Made by a program: the position numbers and the translations under genes. The notes beneath the pieces were generated by a model, which saw only the letters and a list, made by a program, of their open reading frames with translations, was not told where the DNA came from and searched no databases. From CAYUYV01 sp050331455 (GTDB lineage: Bacteria > Pseudomonadota > Alphaproteobacteria > JAJFIK01), in the NCBI GenBank assembly GCA_050331455.1, contig JBHJGV010000057.1:1-26226 (forward strand): a stretch of DNA of 26,226 bases, given 5' to 3'. Below are positions 14,022 to 23,149 of the stretch, piece by piece; position 1 is the stretch's first letter; each line of letters opens with the position of its first letter.

Positions 14022-15824
14022 ATGACGGCGCATTCCCGACACATGGTCCCCCAACAGATGGTTCAGGACATGTCTTCCGGTTCGATTTCGGCCCATCGCA
14101 CCCCAGGGGCCCAGCAGGAGCCCGAGGCGCCCGTGGCCGCACCGGCACCGGGCCCCTCCGCCGCCCCGTCCAACCGGATCAGCGGCGCGCGCCTGCTGAT
14201 CCAGGCCCTGGAGGACCAGGGGGTCGACGTGATCTTCGGCTATCCGGGCGGCGCCATCATGCCCGTCTATGATGCGCTGGTGGGGTCGAACCTGCGCCAC
14301 ATCCTCTCGCGCCACGAACAGGGCTCGGCCCTCGCGGCCGACGGCTATGCCCGGGTGTCGGGCCGGCCCGGCGTGTGCCTGGCCACCTCAGGGCCCGGCG
14401 CCACCAACCTCGTCACGGGCATCGCCAACGCTTTCTTGGACTCTGTCCCCCTGATCGCGATCACCGGGCAGGTCGCCACGCCCCTCATGGGCACGGACGC
14501 GTTCCAGGAAGTCGATATCTTCGGCATCACTCTGCCGATCGTGAAGCACAGCTTCATCGTGCGCGAAGCCGAAGACATTCCCCGCGTCGTGGCGGACGCC
14601 TTCGCGATTGCCACCTCCGGCCGGCCGGGGCCTGTGCTGATCGATCTGCCCAAGGATATTGCCAACACCCTGGTGGCGACCCCCAACGCGGCCGGGCCCC
14701 AGGACGCCCAGGCGCCCGCCATCGACGAGGCGGAAATCACCGCGGCGAACACCCTGATCGCGTCCGCCGAACGGCCCATTCTCTATGTGGGCGGCGGCAT
14801 CGGCATTGCCCGCGCGGAAGCGCAATTGCGCGCCCTGACCGAGCGCAGCGGCATCCCCGTCGTGGCCACCCTGAAGGGTCTAGGCGCTGTGCCGACGGAT
14901 CATGCCAATTTCCTGGGCATGCTCGGCATGCACGGCCTGAAGGGTGCCAATCTCGCCGTCCAGGATTGCGACCTGCTGATCTGCTGCGGCGCCCGTTTCG
15001 ACGACCGGGCCACGGGCAAACTCGACACCTTCGCGCCCCTCGCCCGGGTCATCCATATCGATGCGGACCGGGCCGAGATCAGCAAGCTGCGCGACGCGGA
15101 TGTGGGCATTACGGGGCGCCTCGGGGACGTTCTGGACCGGCTGGCCCCCGAGGCGCCGAGCATCACCCCCTGGCAGATGCGGACAAGCAAGGACCGGGAC
15201 GACCATGCCTGGCGCTATGACGCTCCGGGCACGGGCATTTATGCCCCGGCCCTTCTGAAGGCCATGTCCGAAAAGGCCGGAGATGCCTTCGTGGCGACCT
15301 GCGATGTGGGTCAGCATCAGATGTGGGTTGCCCAGCACTGCCGTTTCTCCCGTCCCCAGGCCCATCTGACCTCCGGCGGCCTTGGCACCATGGGTTACGG
15401 CGTTCCGGCCGGAATCGGCGCCAAGCTCGCGGAACCGGAGGCCTGTGTGGTCACGGTCACGGGCGACGGCTCCATCATGATGAATATTCAGGAACTGGCG
15501 ACCCTGAAGCGTTACGGCATCGCCCTGAAGATCTGCCTTCTCGACAACGCCGCCCTCGGCATGGTCCGTCAGTGGCAGGAGCTGTTCTTCGAGGGCAACT
15601 ATTCCGAAGTGGACCTGTCGGACAATCCGGACTTCGTCCAAGTCGCCAATGCCTTCGGCATCGAAGCCTTCGCGATCAGCGAACGCGAGGAGGTGGAGGG
15701 CGGTATCGAACGCCTGCTGAACACGGACGGTCCCGTGCTGATGCATGTGAAAATCGACCCCAAGGAAAATGTCTGGCCGCTGGTGCCGCCGGGCCAGTCC
15801 AACGCAAGCATGATGGAAGGCTGA
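14022..15824 (+). CDS. ilvG: Acetolactate synthase large subunit, IlvG-like
   Basis: This thiamine-diphosphate enzyme condenses pyruvate with pyruvate or 2-oxobutyrate, the first common step of valine and isoleucine synthesis. Near the N-terminus is the catalytic glutamate E99 in SRHEQGSALAADGYAR. The cofactor-binding GDGSIMMN motif and the DNAALGMVRQWQ region are in the C-terminal domain. The end ENVWPLVPPGQSNASM closely resembles the enterobacterial IlvG (AHAS II) end as I recall it. A low-complexity Ala/Pro segment of about 50 residues precedes the core. The start is uncertain: TTG 14010 and several ATGs up to about 14070 are in frame, without a strong ribosome site; I chose ATG 14022. ilvB would be a fair alternative name. 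Confidence 0.9.
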   Translation: MTAHSRHMVPQQMVQDMSSGSISAHRTPGAQQEPEAPVAAPAPGPSAAPSNRISGARLLIQALEDQGVDVIFGYPGGAIMPVYDALVGSNLRHILSRHEQGSALAADGYARVSGRPGVCLATSGPGATNLVTGIANAFLDSVPLIAITGQVATPLMGTDAFQEVDIFGITLPIVKHSFIVREAEDIPRVVADAFAIATSGRPGPVLIDLPKDIANTLVATPNAAGPQDAQAPAIDEAEITAANTLIASAERPILYVGGGIGIARAEAQLRALTERSGIPVVATLKGLGAVPTDHANFLGMLGMHGLKGANLAVQDCDLLICCGARFDDRATGKLDTFAPLARVIHIDADRAEISKLRDADVGITGRLGDVLDRLAPEAPSITPWQMRTSKDRDDHAWRYDAPGTGIYAPALLKAMSEKAGDAFVATCDVGQHQMWVAQHCRFSRPQAHLTSGGLGTMGYGVPAGIGAKLAEPEACVVTVTGDGSIMMNIQELATLKRYGIALKICLLDNAALGMVRQWQELFFEGNYSEVDLSDNPDFVQVANAFGIEAFAISEREEVEGGIERLLNTDGPVLMHVKIDPKENVWPLVPPGQSNASMMEG

Positions 15825-15828
15825 TCCC

Positions 15829-16083
15829 ATGACCCACACCCTGAGCATTCACCTGACCCCGACCGAAGGCTTCCTTCAGCGAATTATCGGGCTCATCGAG
15901 CGGCGCGGCTTCTCCGTCGGCGCCATCAACATGCCCATGGTGGCCGCCGACCGGGCCGAAATGACCATCTCCGTCATCGCCCGCGACGGCACCCGCTCCA
16001 CCGATATCCTCAGCCGGCAGATCATGCGGCTGATCGACGTGAAACAGGTAACGCCAATCCAAGAAAATGGAGGACCACGATGA
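15829..16083 (+). CDS. ilvM: Acetolactate synthase small subunit, single ACT domain (IlvM-like)
   Basis: The 84-residue protein is one ACT domain only. The common IlvN/IlvH subunit has about 160-190 residues with a second C-terminal domain. This short form matches IlvM of AHAS II and supports the IlvG reading of the large subunit. In E. coli AHAS II is resistant to valine feedback; whether that holds here is inference. It starts a few bases after the large-subunit stop and overlaps leuA in ATGA. Confidence 0.88.
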   Translation: MTHTLSIHLTPTEGFLQRIIGLIERRGFSVGAINMPMVAADRAEMTISVIARDGTRSTDILSRQIMRLIDVKQVTPIQENGGPR

Positions 16084-17747
16084 ATGACGATCATGTAGAG
16101 GATCAGCACACACCGGCATCCGAAGGCACGGCGGCACCGGACCGGGTCTTCGTCTTCGACACCACCTTGAGAGACGGCGAACAGTCCCCCGGCTACAGCA
16201 TGAACGGCGCCCAGAAGCTGCGCATGGCCCGGGACCTCGCCGCGCTCAAAGTCGACATCATCGAGGCGGGTTTCGCCGCCGCATCACCGGGCGATTTCGA
16301 GGCCGTTGAGACCATTGCCAAATCGGTCACCGGCCCGACGATCTGTTCCCTCGCGCGCGCCAGCCAGTCGGACATCACTGCCGCCGGCCGGGCCCTCCAG
16401 GCCGCACCGAAGCGCCGCATTCACGTGTTTCTCGCCACCAGCCCGATCCACCGGGAACACAAGCTTCAAATGAGCCGTGCCCAGGTCCTTGAGGCCGCCG
16501 TGGCCGCCATTCGCGAAGCCCGCCAGTGGACGGACGATGTGGAATTCTCGCCCGAGGACGGCATTCGGACGGAACGGGACTTTCTTGCGGACGTCATCGA
16601 AGCCGTGATCGAAGCCGGTGCCACGACCGTGAACGTGCCCGACACCGTCGGTTACACGACACCGGGCGAAATCTATGACCTATTCCGCTTCTTCAAGGAA
16701 GAAATCCCCAATATCGACCGCACGATCCTCAGCACCCATTGCCACGACGACCTCGGCATGGCCGTGGCCAACAGCCTGGCCGCCCTGCGGGCCGGGGCTC
16801 GGCAGATCGAATGCACCATCAACGGCATCGGCGAACGGGCGGGCAACTGCTCCCTCGAAGAAGCCGTCATGGCCCTGAAGGTCCGGAGCAGCTTCTTCAA
16901 TTTGGACACGGGTATCGAGACCCGCCAACTCCATGCCGTCAGCAGCCTGCTGGCCGACATGACCGGCAATCCAGTCGCCCGGAACAAGGCCGTCGTGGGC
17001 CGGAACGCCTTCGCCCATGAGGCGGGCATCCACCAGCACGGCATGCTGGCCAATCGCGAGACCTACGAGATCATGAAGCCCGAGGATATCGGTCTCAGCG
17101 AATCCTCCCTCGTGCTGGGCAAGCATTCGGGTAAACATGCCCTGCAGGCCCGCTGCCAACAGCTTGGCTTTGCCCTGTCCGACAACGAACTGAAATCCGT
17201 GTTCGTTGCGTTCAAGGCCATGGCCGACACCCGCCGCGAAGTTCTGGATACGGATCTGGAGCAACTCGTGCTCAGCATGGACGGCGCCAGCACCCGGGCG
17301 AACCGCACCCAGTGGCGCCTGATGGGGCTGGACTGCGCGGCCGGCACCGTCCATGTACCCCAGGCCGTGGTCGATCTCGAGGACCCCTTCGGCATCCGCC
17401 ACCGGGACAGCGCCAAGGGCCAGAGCAGCCTTGACGCCGCCGTCCAGGCCATTGCGCGCATCACCGACTATGATCTGCATGTGGAACAGGTCACCTCCCG
17501 CCTGGAGCGGGACGCCGAGGAGCCCCGGCGCATGACCAACCACGCGGAGGTGCGCGTGCGCTATGGCGAGGAAATCCTTGCGGGCGCCGCAAGCCATGCG
17601 GACTCGGTCACCGCCGCGGTCCTCGCCGTGATGGCGGTCATCAATCAGATCGACCGGCGCGAGCGGATGGACACCGACGCCGCGGCGCCGGCCCCGACGG
17701 GCACTGGTACGAGCAAGGTGAGCGCCCGCGAGGCGGTGCCGGCGTGA
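16080..17747 (+). CDS. leuA: 2-isopropylmalate synthase
   Basis: LeuA joins acetyl-CoA and 3-methyl-2-oxobutanoate, the committed step of leucine synthesis. The 555-residue protein has the TIM-barrel signature DTTLRDGEQ (27-35), the metal-binding HCHDD, and NGIGERAGN. A C-terminal regulatory domain (roughly from residue 400) normally gives leucine feedback inhibition. GGAGG lies six bases before the ATG, which overlaps the preceding stop by four bases. A 17-residue N-terminal extension and an Ala/Pro/Thr-rich tail flank the conserved core. Confidence 0.96.
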   Translation: MNDDHVEDQHTPASEGTAAPDRVFVFDTTLRDGEQSPGYSMNGAQKLRMARDLAALKVDIIEAGFAAASPGDFEAVETIAKSVTGPTICSLARASQSDITAAGRALQAAPKRRIHVFLATSPIHREHKLQMSRAQVLEAAVAAIREARQWTDDVEFSPEDGIRTERDFLADVIEAVIEAGATTVNVPDTVGYTTPGEIYDLFRFFKEEIPNIDRTILSTHCHDDLGMAVANSLAALRAGARQIECTINGIGERAGNCSLEEAVMALKVRSSFFNLDTGIETRQLHAVSSLLADMTGNPVARNKAVVGRNAFAHEAGIHQHGMLANRETYEIMKPEDIGLSESSLVLGKHSGKHALQARCQQLGFALSDNELKSVFVAFKAMADTRREVLDTDLEQLVLSMDGASTRANRTQWRLMGLDCAAGTVHVPQAVVDLEDPFGIRHRDSAKGQSSLDAAVQAIARITDYDLHVEQVTSRLERDAEEPRRMTNHAEVRVRYGEEILAGAASHADSVTAAVLAVMAVINQIDRRERMDTDAAAPAPTGTGTSKVSAREAVPA

Positions 17748-17883
17748 ACCGGCGTCCTTGACCATTCCGACGGCGGAAGGCCCTGATCCCACAGGCGCCT
17801 TTCGCCGGCCGGCGGACGGCGTCGCCTCCTGGCCACGCCGCCGCCCACCGTCCACCCTCTCTCCCTTGTCAGGAATCCCATCC

Positions 17884-19320
17884 ATGTCAGCATCAGCGCA
17901 TGGCGCAGGGGGTCGCTCCCTCTATGACAAAGTTTGGGACGACCATCTGGTCGTTCCCGAAGCGAGCGACCATCCCGGCGTCCTTTACATCGATCTCCAT
18001 CTGATCCACGAGGTGACCTCGCCCCAGGCGTTCGAGGAACTGCGGCGCCGGGGGCTGGCCGTGCGCCGTCCCGACCGGACCGTGGCCACCATGGACCACT
18101 CGACCCCGACCCTTCCTCCGGCAGCAGACGGCTCGCGGGCCTATGCCACCCCGGCGGCGAAGGCCCAGGTCGAGACCCTGGAGCGCAACTGCACCGAAAC
18201 GGGCATCGAACTCCATGGCTTCAACAGCCGGACCCAGGGCATCGTCCATGTGATCGGCCCGGAACTGGGCCTGACCCGGCCGGGCATGACTGTGGTGTGC
18301 GGCGACAGTCATACAAGCACCCATGGCGCCTTCGGGGCGCTGGCCTTCGGCATCGGCACAACCGAGGTGGGCCATGTGCTGGCGACCCAATGCCTGCTGC
18401 AGCGCAAGGCCAAATCCATGGCCATCCGGGTCGACGGCACCCTGAAGCCCGGCGTCACGGCCAAGGACATGGTGCTCGCCATCATCCGGCAGATCGGCGT
18501 CGGCGGCGGCACGGGCCATGTGGTCGAGTATCGGGGATCCGCCGTCACGGCCCTGACCATGGAGGGCCGCATGACCCTCTGTAACATGACCATTGAGGGG
18601 GGCGCCCGGGCCGGCATGGTGGCCCCGGACGAAGAGACCTTCCGCTGGCTAAAGGGGCGCGAACGTGTGCCCCACGGGGCGGACTGGGATGCGGCCGTCG
18701 CCCGCTGGGCGAGCCTCACCTCGGACGCGGATGCCCGTTTCGATACGGAAGTGAGTCTGACAGCCGAAGACATCGCGCCCATGGTGACCTACGGCACCAA
18801 TCCGGCCCAGGGCGTCGCCATCGATGAGCCGGTGCCCGCGCCGCGCAGTGCCGAAGAGCGCAAGGCGCTTGATTATATGCAGGTTGAGCCGGGCAAGCCG
18901 CTCATGGGCGCGCCCGTCGATGTGGTTTTCATCGGAAGTTGCACCAATTCGCGGCTGTCGGATCTGCGAGAAGCCGCCAATATGATGCGTGGACGGACCA
19001 TCGATCCGCGGGTGCGCATGCTGGTCGTGCCGGGCTCGAAGGCCGTCAAGGCGGAGGCCGAAGCCGAGGGCCTCGACGATGTCTTCAAGACCGCCGGTGC
19101 CGAATGGCGCGAGCCGGGCTGTTCCATGTGCATCGCCATGAATGGAGATATGGTGGCACCCGGACAGCTCGCCGTTTCCACCTCGAACCGCAATTTCGCG
19201 GGCCGCCAGGGCAAGGGCGCACGCACGGTGCTCGCCAGCCCCGCAACGGCCGCCGCGGCGGCACTCGCCGGTGCGGTTGCGGATCCGCGCCGGACCACGG
19301 AGGACTCCCATGTCGCATGA
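17884..19320 (+). CDS. leuC: 3-isopropylmalate dehydratase large subunit
   Basis: LeuC with LeuD isomerises 2- to 3-isopropylmalate. The 478-residue aconitase-fold protein has the Fe-S cysteine of GSCTNSR and the pair in GCSMCIAMN. The N-terminal core with SLYDKVWDDHLV and CGDSHTSTHGAFGAL is typical. An in-frame opening at 17758 exists, but the family start and AGGAA nine bases upstream support ATG 17884. That leaves a 136-base gap after leuA in which no promoter or terminator is clear, so the gene is probably still in the same operon. Confidence 0.96.
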   Translation: MSASAHGAGGRSLYDKVWDDHLVVPEASDHPGVLYIDLHLIHEVTSPQAFEELRRRGLAVRRPDRTVATMDHSTPTLPPAADGSRAYATPAAKAQVETLERNCTETGIELHGFNSRTQGIVHVIGPELGLTRPGMTVVCGDSHTSTHGAFGALAFGIGTTEVGHVLATQCLLQRKAKSMAIRVDGTLKPGVTAKDMVLAIIRQIGVGGGTGHVVEYRGSAVTALTMEGRMTLCNMTIEGGARAGMVAPDEETFRWLKGRERVPHGADWDAAVARWASLTSDADARFDTEVSLTAEDIAPMVTYGTNPAQGVAIDEPVPAPRSAEERKALDYMQVEPGKPLMGAPVDVVFIGSCTNSRLSDLREAANMMRGRTIDPRVRMLVVPGSKAVKAEAEAEGLDDVFKTAGAEWREPGCSMCIAMNGDMVAPGQLAVSTSNRNFAGRQGKGARTVLASPATAAAAALAGAVADPRRTTEDSHVA

Positions 19321-19903
19321 TGCCGAAACCCGGGGCTTCACGGCCATCACCTCCAAGCCGTTCATTCTCGAGGCGGAGAATATCGATACGGACCAGATCA
19401 TCCCGGCCCGCTTCCTCACCACCACCAGCCGGGAGGGCCTCGGCGCCCATGCCTTCCATGACTGGCGCTTTGAGGAGGACGGGTCGGAAAAGCCGGGCGC
19501 GGTCCTGAATGAGGCCTGGGTGCGCGAGCGCAAGGTCCTCGTGGCCGGGCACAATTTCGGCTGCGGCTCCTCCCGCGAACACGCGCCCTGGGCCCTTCTC
19601 GATTACGGCTTCCAGGTCGTCATCAGCACGGAAATCGCGGACATCTTCCGCAACAACGCGTTGAAGAACGGGCTCCTCACCATCGTGGTCGATGGGGAGG
19701 CGCATGGACGGCTCATGGCCGCCCCGGATGCGGAGACGACGGTGGATCTGGAGACCCAGACCATCACTCTGGCGGACGGCGCCAGAATCCCCTTCACCGT
19801 GGATCCTTTCGCGCGCTATTGCCTGTTACAAGGGACGGACCAATTGGGTTTCCTCCTCGCCCAGGAAGGCGCCATCGACCAGTTTGAGGCTCGCTCGTCA
19901 TGA
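19310..19903 (+). CDS. leuD: 3-isopropylmalate dehydratase small subunit
   Basis: This 197-residue aconitase swivel-domain protein is the partner of LeuC. It shows ENIDTDQIIPARFL near the N-terminus, the substrate-binding NFGCGSSREHAPWAL loop, and a typical length. GGAGG precedes the ATG, which overlaps the leuC stop by 11 bases, while its own stop overlaps leuB in ATGA. Longer in-frame openings lie within leuC and are rejected. Confidence 0.96.
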   Translation: MSHDAETRGFTAITSKPFILEAENIDTDQIIPARFLTTTSREGLGAHAFHDWRFEEDGSEKPGAVLNEAWVRERKVLVAGHNFGCGSSREHAPWALLDYGFQVVISTEIADIFRNNALKNGLLTIVVDGEAHGRLMAAPDAETTVDLETQTITLADGARIPFTVDPFARYCLLQGTDQLGFLLAQEGAIDQFEARSS

Positions 19904-20967
19904 AACTTCCCATCGTTTATCTGCCCGGTGACGGCATCGGACCGGAAGTGGCGTCGGCCGGACTTGCCGTTCTGGAGGCGGTCGCCGGCCGGTTCGGCCA
20001 CGGTATCGAGGCCCGCGAGCACCTGATCGGCGGGGCCGCGATCGACGCGGGATGCCATCCCCTGCCCGACGAGACAGCCTCGGCCGTGAAGGACTGCGGC
20101 GCGGTGTTGCTGGGCGCCGTGGGCGGGCCCAAATGGGACAAGGCCGATCCGCGTCCGGAAAAAGGCCTTCTGGCCCTGCGCAAGGCACTCGGCCTTTTCG
20201 CCAATGTGCGGCCCGTGCGGCCGCATCCCGACCTTCTGGACCACTCCCCGATCAAGGCCGACCGCCTCAAGGGGGTCGACCTCGTGGTCGTCCGAGAGCT
20301 GACGGGCGGTCTGTACTTTGGCGACAAGGCGCGGGACGCGGACACGGCCCATGACACGTGCGTCTATACAAGGGGCGAGGTCGACCGGGTGGTCCGCTTC
20401 GCCGCCGATCTGGCCAGGCGCCGGCGCGGCCGCCTGACCAGTGTGGACAAGGCCAATGTGCTTGAGACCAGCCGGCTGTGGCGGGCCGTGACGGACGAGA
20501 TCGTGGCTGCCGACTATGGCGACGTGACGCTGGAGACCCTGCTCGTGGATGCAGCAGCCATGCATCTCATCAACCGGCCGGCGGATTTCGATGTGATGGT
20601 CACGGAGAATATGTTCGGCGACATCCTGACGGACGAAGCCAGCATGCTCGCGGGCAGCATGGGCCTTCTGCCTTCCGCATCCCTGGGCGCACCGGGATCG
20701 CCGGGCCTTTATGAGCCCATCCATGGCTCGGCCCCCGACATCGCCGGCAGGGGCATCGCCAATCCCATCGGCACGATCCTCAGCGTCGCAATGATGCTGC
20801 GCCACAGTTTCGACCTGGAAGACGAGGCTGCCGCGGTGGAGAGTGCCGTCGATGCGGTCATCACGGCGGGCATCCGGACCGGTGATCTGGGCGGCACCGC
20901 GACCACGCAGGCGGTCACCGCCGCCGTGATCGCCCAGGTGAAGGCCCCCCAAGCCGCCGTGGCATAA
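19900..20967 (+). CDS. leuB: 3-isopropylmalate dehydrogenase
   Basis: LeuB oxidises and decarboxylates 3-isopropylmalate with NAD. The 355-residue protein begins with LPGDGIGPEV, has the substrate arginines around LALRKALGLFANVRP and RELTGGLYFG, the metal site in NMFGDILTDEASML, and EPIHGSAPDIAG near the NAD site. It is the last gene of the operon and is followed within about 25 bases by a strong terminator. Confidence 0.97.
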   Translation: MKLPIVYLPGDGIGPEVASAGLAVLEAVAGRFGHGIEAREHLIGGAAIDAGCHPLPDETASAVKDCGAVLLGAVGGPKWDKADPRPEKGLLALRKALGLFANVRPVRPHPDLLDHSPIKADRLKGVDLVVVRELTGGLYFGDKARDADTAHDTCVYTRGEVDRVVRFAADLARRRRGRLTSVDKANVLETSRLWRAVTDEIVAADYGDVTLETLLVDAAAMHLINRPADFDVMVTENMFGDILTDEASMLAGSMGLLPSASLGAPGSPGLYEPIHGSAPDIAGRGIANPIGTILSVAMMLRHSFDLEDEAAAVESAVDAVITAGIRTGDLGGTATTQAVTAAVIAQVKAPQAAVA

Positions 20968-20989
20968 ATCCTGTCGCCCTCTCATGAAC

Positions 20990-21027
20990 AAAGGGGGAGA
21001 GATGCCGGTCTCTCCCCCCCTTTTTTT
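20990..21027 (+). terminator. Rho-independent terminator of the ilv-leu operon
   Basis: AAAGGGGGAGAGA pairs with TCTCTCCCCCCC around a six-base loop and is followed by seven Ts (21021-21027). The stem sits 23 bases after the leuB stop. Confidence 0.93.
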
Positions 21028-21134
21028 GTGCGGCACGCATGGGCGGCACCGAGACTTTTTGCTCCTGTGTACGGATGAACCGTGAAGCAGGCCCCGACCC
21101 ATCTTGTGGGAGGTGATGAGATCTGGGGGCCGGC

Positions 21135-22094
21135 TCACACCGGGCTGGGGAAGATCATCAGATGGATGATCACCGTAAAGATGATAAAAGTGAGCTGCAG
21201 ATAGGAGAGGTCGCCCAGGGCCTTGGTCTCGTAGAGGCGCCGGGTCCCGCCAAACACAGTGTGATAGAGAAGGGAGAGAACCCGGCCTAGCGCGCCCGCC
21301 AGAAGATAAAACCACAGCCAGATCGACGTGAAATAGGATGTGAGCAGGAAGGACACCAGGACGATCACGGCACTGATATCCTCAATCTTGCCCTCCCCCA
21401 GAAACTGCCAGGCGAACACGAAGGGCAAGGTCAGGGAAATCTGCATCGCCGCCCAGAGATTGGGCCACAGGCCCATGGACGGTTCGAGAAAAGTATAGCC
21501 GAAATCGATGGTCTGGGCCGAGGGGGGATTGAACATCGCGATGGCGAAAACGACCACGCCGATGATCATCCCGGACAGGATGAAGTCCGCAAAAATGAGC
21601 AGGGCCTGGACGAGCACATTGGGCACGCGCTGGGACAGGAAAATCATGCTGCGCGTCTCATAGAGGGAGACGTAATCGCCGAGCAAATTGCCGAGGAACC
21701 CGACACCGACAATATACAAGGCGGCATCGAATTCCCGATCCTCGAAAAACTCCGCCAGGGTCAAGGCCGGCGACTGGCCGGCACCGAAAGACAGGATGGT
21801 GAAGATCGAGAACAGGAAGATGGTCGTCGCCAGAATGGACTGCTGGGGACGGATCAACGATGTCCAACGTCGATGCATGAAAAAGGCGTCGAAGAGTTTC
21901 AGGAAGGTCCTGGGCCAGGTGGTCTCGGCCTGGAACCGGCTGCCCTGGAGCGCCCAATCCCGGACAGACTCCCGGTCCTCCTCCGACAGGGCCTTGTTGG
22001 AGCGCTTGAACAGCTCCCACCAAGCAGCGCTCATGCCCACCAGCGAGGCCAGCCAATACACGAATTCCGGCGCGATCACCTGGGTCAAAACCAT
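21135..22094 (-). CDS. Polytopic inner-membrane protein of unknown function
   Basis: The 319-residue protein has six to eight hydrophobic spans (near residues 8-25, 88-107, 127-146, 165-195, 215-240, 245-280 and 295-315) and no recognised catalytic motif. The first loop carries a charged cytoplasmic-looking stretch with KALSEEDRES. ATG 22094 has AAGGGGG six bases upstream; a start at 22121 is less likely. It is convergent with leuB and apparently monocistronic. I cannot name a family; a transporter or a membrane scaffold are both possible. Confidence 0.75.
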   Translation of the reverse strand: MVLTQVIAPEFVYWLASLVGMSAAWWELFKRSNKALSEEDRESVRDWALQGSRFQAETTWPRTFLKLFDAFFMHRRWTSLIRPQQSILATTIFLFSIFTILSFGAGQSPALTLAEFFEDREFDAALYIVGVGFLGNLLGDYVSLYETRSMIFLSQRVPNVLVQALLIFADFILSGMIIGVVVFAIAMFNPPSAQTIDFGYTFLEPSMGLWPNLWAAMQISLTLPFVFAWQFLGEGKIEDISAVIVLVSFLLTSYFTSIWLWFYLLAGALGRVLSLLYHTVFGGTRRLYETKALGDLSYLQLTFIIFTVIIHLMIFPSPV

Positions 22095-22175
22095 GTCATG
22101 CCCCCTTCTTCCCACGGTCAAAGACCAGTTTATTTGAAGGGAATTTAGCGCACCGACTCATACGGATGGTGCAGG

Positions 22176-22276
22176 TCGTCATCGCGAGCGGCCAAAGGTC
22201 GCGCGGCGATCCAGGGCAGAATACTCAGCGTGTGCCGCTCTGGATTGCGTCGTCGCTAACGCTCCTCGCAAAGACA
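22176..22276. repeat. REP-like palindromic repeat, paired arms
   Basis: GTCATCGCGAGCG...GCGATCCAG (22178-22214) and CTGGATTGC...CGCTCCTCGC (22240-22269) are inverted copies. They correspond to the dispersed motif with CGTCATTGCGAGCG and CAATCCAG that I recall from many alphaproteobacterial genomes. It lies between the membrane protein and the phosphoesterase gene and has no coding role. It may act as an RNA stabiliser or terminator for the phosphoesterase transcript. Confidence 0.75.
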
Positions 22277-22327
22277 GTATAAGCTGACTCACTTGAATGC
22301 GTCAGTGCATTAGCGCGTCGATGGCGA

Positions 22328-23149
22328 TCAATCGATGGGATGCCATCCTTGCGCGATGTCCCGCGCGAAGCGCACCGCGGTCTTGTGCCCAAAGGACTGT
22401 CCGGCCCATTCCCATGTCGTTACCGTCATGGATGAGCCCCGCCATTCCGTCACGGTAAAGCCGTTGCCGTGGCCGCGCAGGCGCGAAGAGGTGCTGGTGG
22501 CCGTCTGGACTACGGGGAAGTTGCGGTCCACATCGTGACGCACGCTCACCATCTGGACTTGCGTTGTGTGCAGATGGCCCGTGAGCACGAGATCGGCGCC
22601 AAGACCGCTGGCCTTGCGGGCCACCCGGGACGCGTTGGACACAAGCTTCTGGCCCGGCCGCCCCGGCGGCGGCACCAACGGGTGATGCAAGGTCAGGACC
22701 CGAAGACCGTCTTCCGGAATATCGGTCCACTGCTCTTCGAGAAAATCCAGCTGACGCCGGGACACGGCACCGTTGGACCAGTCCCAGTGGTTCACGAAGC
22801 GGCGCGAGGTGTTGAGCCCGACGAAACCCGCCTCGCCGATCCGCCGGCCCACATCGAGATCGGCGTCGATATAGGTGCGGTAGCGCTTGTAACCGCGGAG
22901 GAACCGGTTCCAGAAGGCCCAGCCCGGCAGGTCGTGATTGCCGGGCACAACGAGCGTCGCCGGTGTCAAGGCGTCCAGGAAATCGCGGGCTTCGGCAAAT
23001 TCCCGGTGCCGGGCCCCCTGGGTGAGGTCGCCGCCGACCACCACAATATCGAGGCGCTGGCTGTTCAGCTGATCGACCAGGGCGTCCACCACCGCGGGCA
23101 CGGTCCGGCCGAAATGAAGATCGGAGATATGGGCAAGGCGCAAGGTCAT
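22328..23149 (-). CDS. Calcineurin-like metallophosphoesterase
   Basis: This 273-residue protein carries the full two-metal phosphoesterase motif set: D10 and H12 in SDLHFG, D41 in GGDLTQ, N71-H72 in PGNHD, then HHP, and GHLHTT. It is most like the cytosolic cAMP phosphodiesterase/lipid-hydrolase branch, but the substrate cannot be read from the sequence. Its ATG overlaps the stop of the lipid-kinase gene in ATGA, so the two are co-translated. That suggests work on a lipid or nucleotide phosphate linked to the kinase. Confidence 0.92.
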   Translation of the reverse strand: MTLRLAHISDLHFGRTVPAVVDALVDQLNSQRLDIVVVGGDLTQGARHREFAEARDFLDALTPATLVVPGNHDLPGWAFWNRFLRGYKRYRTYIDADLDVGRRIGEAGFVGLNTSRRFVNHWDWSNGAVSRRQLDFLEEQWTDIPEDGLRVLTLHHPLVPPPGRPGQKLVSNASRVARKASGLGADLVLTGHLHTTQVQMVSVRHDVDRNFPVVQTATSTSSRLRGHGNGFTVTEWRGSSMTVTTWEWAGQSFGHKTAVRFARDIAQGWHPID

